From Earliella scabrosa (Eukaryota; Basidiomycota; Agaricomycetes; Polyporales; Polyporaceae): DNA of 64,000 nt. Under the pieces are notes generated by a model. The model was not told where the DNA came from. It worked only from the letters and a program-made list of their open reading frames with translations, and searched no databases. Shown in pieces: positions 43,496 through 55,424 of the stretch. The translations under genes were made by a program, and so were the position numbers. The stretch covers positions 2,604,001-2,668,000 of the forward strand of contig JABYQQ010000005.1 of the NCBI GenBank assembly GCA_022605405.1. The letters run 5' to 3'. How positions within the stretch are numbered: position 1 is the first letter of the stretch; every line of letters begins with the position of its first letter.

Positions 43496-46400
43496 GGCCG
43501 GTTGTGCCGCTCTGCTGCCCTCGTCCTAGTGCCGGTGGGCGCCCATAATGATACTCCGTCTCCCTCGCTTTCTTGCTCTATCGCATCGTCTGTTGTCTTG
43601 GCTAGTGCTGTCCGGCAAAGTACATATCCTATAGGTCCCTGCTGTATAGTAGTCTATCTCATCGCTGCCAGTGTCCCGCATCATACTGCTAACATATTGT
43701 CTATTATCTTGGCTTCTTGCATTTGCTACACGCCTCTCCGTCTTCATGTACTTACTCATCCTCTCGTCCAAACTGTGACCGAAGACTCATTCTTGCATTG
43801 TACAATAGATAGCATCCATCTGACCCACGAAGTACTTACACCATACATCTACTAGAAATGTATATCCAAATCCAATGACTCGACCACCGAATGCGTGCGA
43901 TACGAAGGAGAGTTCGCACATAGTAGTGGAGGAAACGCATAAGTCGTCCATGAAGCCGAAAGTTGTGGGTCCATAAGTGTATGCGAAATACGAGCGTGTG
44001 TGAGATAATATGATATTCGGATGGTTTTGGCTGCAGATCCGATCGCGCCCCCCGCTCGGAGGTACACAATGACGGAAAGCGGCAATACCAGGCCACCGGC
44101 TGCTACCGAGGCTGGATGTTCGGATGGCAGGCGGGGCCTGCGGATAGGCGTGGAGGGTGCGGGAGGAGGCGTGGTGCACGTCGGCGGGCGTTGCTTGCGG
44201 TCGAGATGGGTGCGGGGAGATATGGGAGGGCTTCGGGCCGGAGAGTCGCGGCACTCACTGGGTTCCGTCGCACGCGTGCCCATCGCACGCCACCTCCACA
44301 GCAGGAGCTTGTTATACCCATCGACTGTCGGGGAATCCTCCGCCTCGTCACGACGCCGAGTCGACCGTCTTGACATGTGCACGACACCTCCGGAGAAAGG
44401 GCGGAAAATGGGGCACAGGGTCTTCGTGGCCGCGGCGGCGAGGCAGGACAAAGAGATCGAGCGGGGCAATCGCGTTGCAAGCCGATCCATGCTCAAGGGT
44501 CGACGTTGAAGAAAGCATGAGTCCATATTCAGCGATGACCAGGATCAAGACTTCTGGTCCCGAAAATCCCCTCCACAAAGTACGCTCGATGGGATCGCGA
44601 CAACCTCAACGGGCCTTGGGTGAACTGCGGGCGTGCCTCTCGCATTGTACGATCTGTATTTGTCCTGCGGCCGTTGCAACTGGGTTAGGTAGGGGCATGA
44701 TACCCCGACAGTAAAGACACCTGCAGTGGAGCGTGAAGCAAGTACTCACCATCGTGACCCTAGCCGTACGACCATTGAGCGTTCTGTTCGCTTGAAGTAC
44801 GAGGTGTGCCGTGACGGTACGAGGCTGGTGCACTACGCCGTACTTCGTGAACGACTGAGCGGTGAACACAAGGACGCGACGCGGCCCGCATGGACGATCC
44901 GCACGGCATCTGGACACCTCGCCAAGTATCCGTAGGACTTGCCGACGTGTCGAGGAGACTGATCAATGAGATGAGACATTGGCGCACCGGGTTTCGCGAA
45001 GAAGTGGGCTGACGCGGCTCCCGAGATTCTTGCTCCTCGTGGTTGGAATAGGCATAGCGAGTCCAAAAGGCGAGCTCGCACAATCGATACCGTCGGAAAT
45101 GAAGGTCCAAGCTTGAAATGGTAACTTGATCCCGTAGAGGGAGGACCAGCAGGCGAGCGGCGCGGGCGTTGGTTCACGGTCGAGCTTGTCGATGGCTACA
45201 GGACAGGTTCGAGTGCGCACTGGAGGCAGGAATGTCGAGTAATGATGTCTGTCTTGGAGGCGGAGGAAGATATGGTGGTCATGGCATGGAGGAGAGAAGG
45301 ACAACTCGCGGGCGCTGAGCGCGCTAGAAATTTGAGGGAGCCCGAGAAGCATAACCGGCATCGAGGATCGTACCGTCGTGTTATAGTGCGTCCAGGTGCA
45401 TCCTGTCCCTCTGGCCTTCGGGTCAACACTAGGAACCAAAGCCTCCGTCTCCCCATTCAGCCTTCGTCAGCAGACCCATCCGGCGCTCTACCCTGGCACA
45501 GTATCCGGGAGAAGGCTCTCGTATCTCAACTCACAGAAGACGGTGTCTTTGTGCCCCTGTGCGCATCCCTGCTGCAGACAGGGTGGCTCATCCATCTCGA
45601 CGCGTTGGGGGCAAACAGCGTGCGAGTCAAATGTGCGCGACTGGATCTGTTCTGCCCACAACATCCAGTACTATCGTTCATTCAACGATAGTGATAGCCA
45701 TCCACACTGGCGGCTCGCCGACGGAGATAATGCTAGTGAGTGAATTCATTCCCCGTGCGTCACGTTCGCGTATACCGCCTGGCAGTGTTCTGGCGAGGCC
45801 AAGATGCATGAGAATCTATCAATATGAGCCTTCTACCTTCGCCTTAGGTTCAGTCCGTCATTCCAAATGAACACAACTTCCCTCTTCTCGAAACCTCAGC
45901 CTGGGAACGAGCTGAGGGTGTAGATGACGTTCTGCGCCTACAGCCAGGACGCTTTGCCTCCATGACGTAGGGATCGGCGAGTGTTAACCTTGTACAATGT
46001 AACGAGGTTAACACTCGTGGATCGTTCACGCCGTTTCACTGGCATACCAGGGAGTTCAATTCGGGTGCTCGGGCCGCCCTAACCTCGCCGGCCCGGCCAC
46101 AGTGACGCCCCAAGGACCACGGCGCCTCTATGCCATAGTTGCAGCGTTTGCCACATTCCACGAGTCCATGGGTGAATCTCACCGATGGACTCATGAAATG
46201 CAGCGGAATGAGGCGCGAAGTTACAGACAGTATTGCAGACAAGCTCACCTCGCTTTCGAGCCGTCACTATCACAACAGTGAGGTTCCCGTGACTTGCTAG
46301 GCAAGTCGTCCTCAGGCAGCCAGTGGTAGGATGCTCTGCCAGTGGCAGAGGCGGGAAGACAACACTCGCTGGTGTGTTGTTCGTACATCTGTCCAGCCAA

Positions 46401-46908
46401 TAAAATCATGCTTTGTGCTCGACGAGAGCTCCGTTCGTGGCGACCTAGACGCTCCTCTCCGATTGGAATGGGCGGGGGTTGGAGATCTGTCGAACGGCCA
46501 CGGAAATTTGACGTCCACTCGGAGCCTCGACTCTCCCTCTGGCTACCCTGTTCTCTTGAAAATCGATGTCGATGACGAAGACTGGAGAAGTTGACCCAGA
46601 AACTATCGCCCGCGTATCACCACCATGTTGTCAGGAACCGCCGTTATATCGAACGCGAAGACCTATCTGCAGGGTCAGAGTCCAGAGGCCTTGCCGTCGC
46701 CGTTGAAGGAAGACCAGTCGCCATTGTGGAATGAAGCGGAGAGGTTTATAGGACATCGACTGAACGTATTAGGAAGCAAAGACGGACTAGAAGCTCGACA
46801 CGCGCGTTGTACCGTCTGGAAGCGATGGTACCGAAGACAGGTAAGCGCTTCGCGTCCTCACTTTCTCGCAGTCATATCCCTCCTCATCCTTCCTCAGCAA
46901 TTTGCAGC
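43496..46908. other. Gene-poor stretch, no supported gene
   Basis: Several frames of 80-220 codons occur, for example minus strand 43852-44526 and plus strand 45242-45691. None has a recognisable domain, coherent composition or spliceable continuation. A perfect 13-bp inverted repeat lies at 45978-46017. Confidence 0.5.
45978..46017. repeat. Perfect inverted repeat (hairpin)
   Basis: CGAGTGTTAACCT (45978-45990) and AGGTTAACACTCG (46005-46017) are exact reverse complements around a 14-nt spacer, which itself contains TTGTACAA. No gene is adjacent. Confidence 0.8.
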
Positions 46909-46915
46909 TATATAA
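46909..46915 (+). promoter_or_regulatory. TATA box of the small-family gene at 47059
   Basis: TATATAA lies 144-150 bp upstream of the ATG at 47059. Confidence 0.5.
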
Positions 46916-47058
46916 TGCCTTCGCCATCGCCCAATCTTCGTCCCTTACCCCTTCATCCTTGACTTCCTTCCTTTGTATCCTCATTTACCACCATCCTCCC
47001 TCCTTCCAGCCCTAGGTCCTGCCATCGTTCCTCTGGTATTGTAGTATCGTTGGAATAT

Positions 47059-47755
47059 ATGCCGTTCTACCCTCCGTATCCGTCGTTCACCGCCGTCATT
47101 CTATCCTCTGGCATGATTCTTAACGACTCTGGCTGTCTGCCGAGGTACCGGGGCTCACACGTAGACCGGTACCATCCGTACCCCCGTCGCCCTCGACAGG
47201 ACCAGGACCGCCTGCTGGTACGTGTGCCCTCTTTCGCCCCTGTTTATCATGTTCACAGCGACGACGCACGTCGCGCCGAAGATCACCGTCAACCCTTGTG
47301 GTCGACTGGAGATTGCGTATGCGGGTGGAATGGAGCTCGAGACGCGTATCGAGGTATGTAAAGCGTCCCTCTCCCTCTCACCTTCCTCCTCCTCGCTCTT
47401 GGTCTCAAGCTCGACCTCAACATCCTCTGTACCCCTCGTCCAGGGTCCATCCACCGCGTGCGGCACCATGCGTTCCGACCCGCTCGAGTCGCCCTATGAC
47501 CACGATTTCCCAATTGTCGGTCATGAAGACTTCTTCGGCCCCCATGCAAACTGGCAGCAGGACGCGGAGACGCAGCCGACGCGTGCAACAGCCAAAGTCG
47601 CGGCCGCCTTCGTGGTAGGCACCTAGCCTTATCTCGTATGCTCCTTGAAGACCGACTAACGCGTCCGTGTCGTACACTAGAACATGCTCTACAAGTTGAG
47701 GCGCCGCTATCTCGCCCTTATTGCCGTCGCCCACTTCCTCACGCGCGGGCAGTGA
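47059..47755 (+). CDS. Small orphan-family protein, member B
   Basis: Four exons (47059-47217, 47282-47353, 47444-47614, 47681-47755), all phase 0, give 158 residues. Exon 1 encodes PFYPPYPSFTAVI..LPRYRGSHVDRYHPYPRR. Exon 2 gives VNPCGRLEIAYAGGMELETR. Exon 3 gives YDHDFPIVGHEDFFGPHANW and ends KVAAAFV. Exon 4 gives NMLYKLRRRYLALIAVAHFL. Exons 2-4 align with the gene at 55425, where KAVVAFV and NMIFALRRRYLALVAAAEYL fall at the same junction. The basic and hydrophobic last exon could form an amphipathic or membrane-touching helix. There is no known domain. It is convergent with the isochorismatase-like gene. Confidence 0.72.
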
Positions 47756-48371
47756 GCTGTGAGCTGTGAGTGTTCGTCGTTGATGTGTGGGCATCCCAAG
47801 TCGTCACGGTCGCCGTCGCTGGGTGGCCAGGATGGCCCACAAGTTGCCTGCATACTTTCTTGGTTGGTCTCTGTGCTCGTTTGCAAGGTTCACGCGTTCT
47901 GCTCCAGTCCCGTTCCGATGTCGGATCCGCAGATCCTGGCGGAAGTTTCTTGACCCCTCGTGTTTGATGGCTTATCGATAGTATCACGGCTCTATATTAA
48001 TCCTCTGCTCCCGCTTTCATTTCGCTTTGGCATTGCATACTTTGATGAGTCACTTGCGTTGTACTTGCGGCTCGCTCTCGCGTCGTTTATGTTGTATGTA
48101 TAGCTTCAATTTGTTGCACTCGCTCTCCTCAATTTCGTATGTATCTCTATAGGCTCCTATCTTGTTGTCCCACATAGTCGGTATCGTAGTCTTGGTTATC
48201 CTGTTGGAGCTACGTTGCGTAGATGTCACACAAAAATGTATCATATGTAGATGTCTTTGTTGGGCAGCGTCGCTTTTGTACATACACAATCAACATCCGT
48301 GGTTGTATCCGTTACACATCGTACAATTGCACATTGTCTCACGTCGAGACCCTATCCGCAGCAGCCTATAA
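47756..48371. other. Convergent intergenic region
   Basis: This is the 3' flank of two convergent genes. It is noticeably more A/T-rich from about 47970 to 48360 than its surroundings. No gene is seen. Confidence 0.5.
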
Positions 48372-49406
48372 TCACAGCTTGGACTCGGGAGTCCCGAGCA
48401 ATCCCTGCAGCGACTTCTCGGTGTTCTCCTTCTCCTCTCGGACCATGCGCGTGAAGTGCTTGAACTCGGGATGGTTGGAGTCGCCTGAGAAGAAGTCCAT
48501 GTCCGTGAGTTTAACCTACCGATGCGGAGATCTGCGGCGGAGGAGCGGACGTACCGAGGAGCTCAAACGCCGCACTCTCGCTCGTCGTGACCTGTGCGCC
48601 GGCGCGGCGCATGCGCTCGAGCGCGATCGGCACTTCCTGCGCGTGCGTGCTGGACACCCCATCGGCGAGGACGAAGACGTCGTAGCCGCGCTCGATCAGG
48701 TCAAAGGTGGACTGCAGAATGCAAATGTGGGACTGTCGAAGCAACGAAGCGAGCCGCAAATTCAGGGCCGTCCGAATCGTTACGTCAACAAGTCAATGGA
48801 AATACGGCATGGAGTGGAGACGAACCTCGATGCCGAAGAGGACGACGGACTTGAAGTCGTGCTTCTGAAGAATGTCGAGGATGGGCGGTATCGCCATGGA
48901 GAACACCGTCTTCTCGAACGCGCCGAGGAAGAGGGGCCCGAGAGGCGCGGTGTTGAGCTCGGGCACAGTCGATCCCAGCGCTGTTGGCCCGGGAGATGAT
49001 GTCGAGTGCGGTGAGAGCGGCGTGGACGAGAAGCAGCGTAGGGAGAAACGCAGTCAGCACGGAATGTTAGAGTTCACCGCTAGGTTACCGAGGAGACTTA
49101 CCGCGCGGGTTCTGTTCGGTGATCACGAGCGGGATGTCGAGGATCTGTTAGGGCAGATACAGTCAGCGGAACGCACAGCACGCCGCGACGAGTTCGGACT
49201 TTAGCTAGCTTCAGCATTTTGCTGCTCGTGGCGACGACATGGTCGAAGCCGTGCGTGAGGGTTCCTGGAGATGGGTTGCCCAGATCAGTAGATGCGAACA
49301 ATACGTCGGCGATCGAAGCTATCTGGTACGCACGGAATCGCGTCTGGACGTCGCAAAGGAAGAAGACGGTGCGGCCTGGTTTCAGCCTCGTCAGCGCAGC
49401 GGCCAT
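48372..49406 (-). CDS. Isochorismatase-like cysteine hydrolase
   Basis: Six exons on the minus strand (49406-49334, 49264-49200, 49144-49102, 48980-48826, 48732-48555, 48484-48372) give 208 residues, the size of ISOC1/ISOC2-type proteins. The catalytic triad of the family is visible: Asp19 in FLCDVQTRF, Lys84 in FEKTVFSM and Cys116 in SHICIL. The context ILDIPLVITEQNPRALGST and DVFVLADGVSS is typical. The true substrate of this branch is unknown. The first intron (69 nt) keeps the frame open if retained, which would insert 23 residues. It is modelled as spliced because it restores the family's spacing and has good borders. Confidence 0.87.
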
Positions 49407-49914
49407 GGTTGCTCGTACGATGGTTGTCTGCGGTGGTGCTCGGCGTGCTCCTAAGAGTTAGGACGAGGTTACTCCGGAACGGTCTCGGGCCGCGCGCCGA
49501 GTCGAGAGCGTGCAGTTGGGCGTGGGGCCGTGGGGTGCTGCAGGCTCGCAATTCCTGTGCGTTATGCGGCAGAGGAAAGAAGACGAGCTTTGTGGCTCGG
49601 CTGTGGCACTGTCTCGAGTGGACGCAGCGGGGATGCGGGATGTCGAGTTTGCGGAGGAGATGCCGACTCGAGGCCGAGGAGGGCGTTGCCACGTGCTGCC
49701 ATAATGGGTGGCGGCAATCTCCGGGAGTCGGTGGGAGTATTTGCTGGGGGATGTTGGGGCGCTTGGTCTCCAGCGTTGGCTTGCCATCTCCTCCTCGTCC
49801 GGATCCTGCGGTCCTCCCTGGCTTGCGCCGTGGTCCTGTCCTTCCTTTGATTCCCCACTGTCCGTCACGGAACTGTCTCTCGTTTTGTATCATCAAAAAA
49901 CCCATAACGTCTCC

Positions 49915-52900
49915 ATGGACCACGACTCGCTCAACATGCAGGACGGCGTCGACGCCGAACGGTTGAGGGTATGTACCAGCCGTCGCTTCGCCGCTTCAGT
50001 GCGCATTTGCGGGCGCAGACGGACATGTTTGTCTGTATGCGCTCAGCCTATACAGCGCGTGCTTGCCTGCCCAATCACGCCCGCCACCTGGCCATGCGCC
50101 CCATCTGGCAGTCCTTCTCCCGCTAATGTGCACTGCTGCGTGTCCCTATCTTCCCCCCTTCGTCTTCGACGCTCACAAAATCCGTCCGCAGATGACTTCG
50201 TTCAGCTTTGGCAAACCCCTATCGCCCGCAGGCGCACCCCCGCCCTCTACTCACCGCCATTCACGCTCCCACTCCCGCAACAGCTCAGTTTCTGTCCCCG
50301 TGTCTCTACCCACTCCTGTCTCTATCACTATGAACGATTCTCCTCCCCACTCTCCCACTCGCAGCTCTCTCGGGGGCTCCAAGCGTAACTCCCACCACCG
50401 ACGCCGTTCCTCGGTGTCCACTCGTCGCGAATCGGCTGATTTGATGGGCGTCTCCCTCCCGAGCATCCCCCTGTCCAGCTCGGACGACAACATCAACCTT
50501 GGGGACAAGGACTCAATCCGCCGACGTGCGCTCATGGCTTTGGAGGGGAAGGATGCGGGCGGAAGTTTTTCTGTTGAGATTCCGGAGCTGGATGCCCCTG
50601 ACGTTCCAAAGCGAAGCTTTGAATTTCGTACGTATCATCAGTCCTGCTGCGCACTGTCACCGTTAAGATGAGATATAGCTTCGAAGCCTTCCTTCCCCCC
50701 TGGAATGGGAGCTGGATTCAACGGAGGCCTCAACTCGTTGATGAGCAACAAGCGTGACTCTGTCGGCAAATTCATGGCATCCACCCCCTCGAGTGAGCTC
50801 CTTGGCACTCTTGTGGAGGAGGAGGAGGAAGAAGAGGAAGAGAACAAGGAGACTGTCGCAAGTCCCATACAGGAGTCTCCTATCGTTGCGCCTACGCCCG
50901 CCCCTGCTCGCCCTCGGCCAGCGAGCCTCAACCTCCGCCCCCTTTCTCTGGCGATGAGCAGCTCGGTCCAAGTTGAGCTGCCCACGCCGCCATCTTCATT
51001 TACGCCCAGCCCGCGTCCGGGTCTTAAGTCTTTGACCTTGGCTTCTACTCAAGGCGCGAATGCGACGCTTAGCAACAACGCCGCGACCAACAAGCGGCAG
51101 TCTCTGATTCTTTCGTCTTCGCCGACTCCCTCGCCCCTGCCTTCCGGCCGTCGGCCTTCGCTCAACCTCATGACGGACACTTCGGCGCCCTCTCAGCCGA
51201 GCAAGCGCAGCAGCATCTCTTACGTGTCAAACGGAGAGGGGCAGACGATGTCAGTCTACGGCCTTCCCACACCCGACATGACGCCCACATCCACTACCAT
51301 AGACCGTCGTCGTTCGACGTCCGTTTCAAGCTCTGGTAGCATGGATCTCGGCCAGCTCGGTCTCCAGCGTGGCCGTCCCCTCTCTATGAGCGAGCAGCAT
51401 TTTTTATTCCAGGCGCACGAGACACTCGTGCAGCGCATCACTGATCTAGAGCGGGCGCTTTCGCGCTCCTCGAGGTCGCGCCCCGTCTCGTGCGCCTCTG
51501 ACACCTCCTCGTCGACTTCGCCCTCCGAGCCCTCTGATGAAATGCTCCAGCTCATCGCTGACCTGAAGGCTGAGCGGGATGAGCTGAAGAAAGATGTTGA
51601 TGGGTGGCGCACTCGCGTAGCCGACCTGCAACGCCAAATCGACTTGCACGCCAAGCGCGTCGAGGCGGAGCGCCGTGATGCCTGGGTTGCCCGCCAGCGG
51701 GTCGGTCTCCTTGAGGTTGAGAAGTCCTCGCTCGAGCGCACCATCGCCGATGTCACCTCCCAGGTCGAAGAAGCTCACGCGCGTTCTGATGCCATATCTC
51801 AGGAGCTCCAGAATTCGGAGGAAGAAGTCGCTCAGCTGAAGGCCGAGATTGAGCGCATGCGCGGAGTCGAGGACGAGTGTGCGCGCCTTCGCGCGGAACT
51901 CCTTCAAGAGAGGAAGCAGCGCGAGGACATGGAGCGCGAGCTCGAACACGCAGGTCTCCTCGACACTCCACGGCCTTTCGACGCTACCGCCCGCCCCATC
52001 ACCTCGGCGGTTTCTCGCACTATGATACGTACGAAAAGCCGTGGCCTGGGCTTCCGCTCGATCGATTCGGACAGTACCTTCACCGACGTCGAGTCTATTG
52101 ATGACAACCACCGTCCCGAGCTTAAAGCCGTCGAGGAAGTCGACGAGGATGATATGACTGATGACGACGACGACGAACTTGCACGGTATGAAGATGAGGA
52201 CGACGACGACGAGTATGCGTATCCGACTTCCACGTCGTATGAGTCGGTGATGGAGTACGCTCGCTCTGCTACCCCTCGGCTTTCCACGGATTCCGCCGAC
52301 TCTGCGCCTTCGTTGACGATCAGTCGCTCCCCTTCCGCGTCGCCGTCACCTCTTCCCTCTCCTGCGGAGCCCACGCACGCGCGCCATGCCTCGCTCTCGA
52401 AGGTATGGACGTTCCCCTCCGGACCGGCCCCGGTCCCCGCTAGGCCGCCTCCGCGCGAAGAGATCGACCGCTTTTTCGGCTGTCTCGAGGATGTGGACAA
52501 CTCGCCTCCGCTTGACTCGAAGTTGCACTCCGTCGAGAGCAACAAGAACATTTTTGCTCAGGCCCTAGTCGAGTACGACGACGATCTTCCGCCATTTGTC
52601 CTGCCCTCCGACGTTGGCGAGATCGTCGTGTCTCCCGAGGTCAGCTCACCGCAACGTACCCTCGACATCGTAGAGGAGGAGGAAGAGCCAGAGGACGAAG
52701 AAGCGTCGAACGATCCCAGCTATGACCATGATGAGGAGTTCGTCGGTGAGGTTGACGAGGGTGGCATTAAGTTTACGTTCAACCCGCCCCCTTCTTACTA
52801 CATGGACGATGCGGACATGAGCACACCGGATACGTCGATGACCGCCTCCACCCCTGACTCCTCCAACAAGTCGGCTTGCATCTTTGAGCCCATCGACGAG

Positions 52901-53819
52901 GACGAGGCCGACACCAGCTTCACGTTCCCCCAGCTCAAGTCGCAGCGCACTAGCCCCTCGCCATCCGGTATCCCTCGCCTGCGGTCGTCTTCGCCTTCAA
53001 TGCTTCCTCAACCCACTTCTATGTCCACGCCTCCGAAGGTTGCTTCTCCACTTCCTCTACGCATCGTCACGTCCCCCGCATCGTTCTCGACCCCGCCCCC
53101 TAAGCGCGCGGCTACCGCTCCCACGTTCATCCCTCAGCCTCGTACGTCGCCAGTCACGCCGTCCAAGGTAGCGTCGTTCATCCCGCAGCCTCCCCGCAGC
53201 TCGGCTCTTCCAAGGCCGAGTGCCATCCCTGTCATGACACCTCCTGCTTCCAGTAGGCTTCCCTACAGCGCTCATTTTTCGAGTATGTGTGTGTCTAATT
53301 CGAATGTCTGTTCTGCTGTTTACAGCCGACGCGGCTTCTAGGTCCGGCACAGTCACGGCCCGCTCCTCTGCGGATCCGGACGTGAAGAGTCCGCCCGCGC
53401 CCTCCCCCGAAACTCAGCTGTCCCCTCCCGCCTCCTTTTCGCCGTCTCTCCCATCACTCATGTCCCCCACGCTTGCTGCACGACTCTCGTTCCAGACGCT
53501 CACGAATCTCATACCTGTCCCGTCGCTGTTGTGGTCACCCCGGTCTGGTGGCGGATGTTTCGACTCGAGCACGAGCGATTCGTCTGTCTCGACCGGTTTG
53601 GGCTCACCTGACCACGCGCGCTCCTCATCAACCTTCGTGAATGCGTCGTCGAGTGCTGTTGCGAAGTCGGAGTCACCGAGGGAGCGCACCTATGTTCCCA
53701 AGGAGAGGCAGCTTGAGAAGCTGAGGCTCCGGATGGAAGAAGAGCGGAAGAGGGGTCGACAGACTATCGGCCTCGGTGTTGAAGTTAAGAAGTTGCAAGC
53801 AGGGGTGTTGGATATATAA
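49915..53819 (+). CDS. Large Ser/Pro-rich coiled-coil protein, unknown function
   Basis: Four exons (49915-49968, 50192-50627, 50679-53282, 53326-53819) give 1195 residues. The N-terminal 400 residues are Ser/Pro/Arg-rich and probably disordered, with many potential phosphorylation sites and one Glu run (EEEEEEEE). A single long coiled coil occupies about residues 455-590. A strongly acidic patch (DDDDDELARYEDEDDDDEY) follows, then more Ser/Pro linkers with repeated FIPQP phrases. The C-terminus is basic and helical (RERTYVPKERQLEKLRLRME). It could be a cytoskeletal or polarity scaffold, but no named domain is recognised. The 18-codon first exon is supported by its phase 0 join. Confidence 0.75.
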
Positions 53820-55424
53820 GTTATTGGGTATGTCGTCGAGCCCCTTGTCCCAGTTTATTTCTGACTCGAATTTCGCACTGCAGCGCCTTCCCCTCGCGCC
53901 GCATATGTCGTCCGTGGTGTTTCTGTCATCGCATGGACACAGTTCGCTTTGTTAGCTGCCTCGAATCCCGTATCCCTATGACGTCCCATGTCCCGGACTG
54001 AACGCTTCCTCCCTCCTCCCCTTTCCCTATCCCGCGCACGGACTCCTCCTTTGTATCCCCTCCCCCCTCCCCTCCTCCGATCTTCCCCTCATCCTCTCCA
54101 CTGTGCTTTTACACCCGCACTCTGCGTTCAGTTCACCTTCACTGTGCCATACATACGAACCCCCAGAGCCTGCGGCTCTTTCGGCCCCCCAATCCCAGTC
54201 CGACCCTCACTGTGCCTCGCGCAGCCTTGACTGGCTGCTGTCGGCGCGGGTGCGAGCGCCGCACGGGATGCGGCGGGGCCTTGTAGCAATACTCTCTTTA
54301 TTGCTTTCGTTCTCTCTACCCCGATTGATTGACCAGTTGTGACTCTTACACAGATTAACACCACCCCTATGGCCCCATTGTCGACGACGTAGCCATACGT
54401 ACATCAGGTACCACCACCAGCACGTATACGACGTAGCGGATACACTTTGGGAGTCGAGTGCCCCTCGCTCCCTCTCTTGTCTGCCGTACCCCACTCTCGC
54501 TCTCGCTCTCCCGAGTAGCGCACTGGTCTGCGCGCCGCGCGAGGGCTGCGTACTGCTGAGGTGCCCGGCGCACGTGTGGCTCGATTATGCTCTCCTCTTA
54601 TTGTCTTGTCTACTCCGTTAATTGGTATGCATCCTTCTTTGTGAATCCTGATCATCCTGGGTGGGCGTTTGCGTGTCAAGCGCGAGCGTCGAATGTTGAA
54701 CTTGAACGTAAGATGATGTGTGGTTTGGTTTGTGGTTGACGTAGAGTCGGCACCGGGGTGGTTGTGTGGTAGTTGTGTGGATGGTGTGCATGTGGGTGCA
54801 AGCGGGCGAGCGGTTTCGACGGGCGATCATGCATCATGTCAACGGGTGCGGGTGCTGTGGTATGCAGACGTTGGATTGGGTTTAGAGCGGATTTGAAGGA
54901 CCCGAGTATCGCAACTGTTCGGATGTTGCTTTCGACTCATTGTTCGTACGATGATGGCGGGGAGCGTGTGGTGACAAGACACTAGCTGCGTTCAACAGTG
55001 TACTTCCTATATACAGCAGTAATTTACACGTGCAGCTCGATTGGGATTTGCAGAACACAACGGAAGCCTAGAACTTGAGCATATATGCTACACGAATTTC
55101 GTACTGGAAGTGGAGAGAATACCGAGACAGTTGACGACCCCTGGGAATACAACGGCATGTAGGATAGCGTCGACGAGTGCAAGATAGCGGGCTGAGGATA
55201 CACCAAGAAGACTTGAGGCTATATGTTGGTGAGATGGGGTATGTAGAGCCTTGGGCCCGAGAGGCAGCGAGTAAAACGAGCAAACATGAGAAGAGGAACG
55301 GGGAATGGAGTCCTGAACGTCAACGACGGTAGCCGGAGCATCGGCACTTCACGACAGGTGGAGTCCGTCGGCATTGATCACCTACAGGTTGCGCACTGGA
55401 CAGCACGGCGCATGTGGACGAAAC
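53820..55424. other. Intergenic, no gene seen
   Basis: This lies between two convergent genes. It is pyrimidine-rich at first (53990-54120). No supportable coding feature was found. Confidence 0.55.

Noticed and set aside
43852..44526. Possible 224-residue gene on the minus strand
   Set aside because: It has Arg/Pro/Ser-rich composition without domain, signal peptide or splice continuation. I could not distinguish it from chance.
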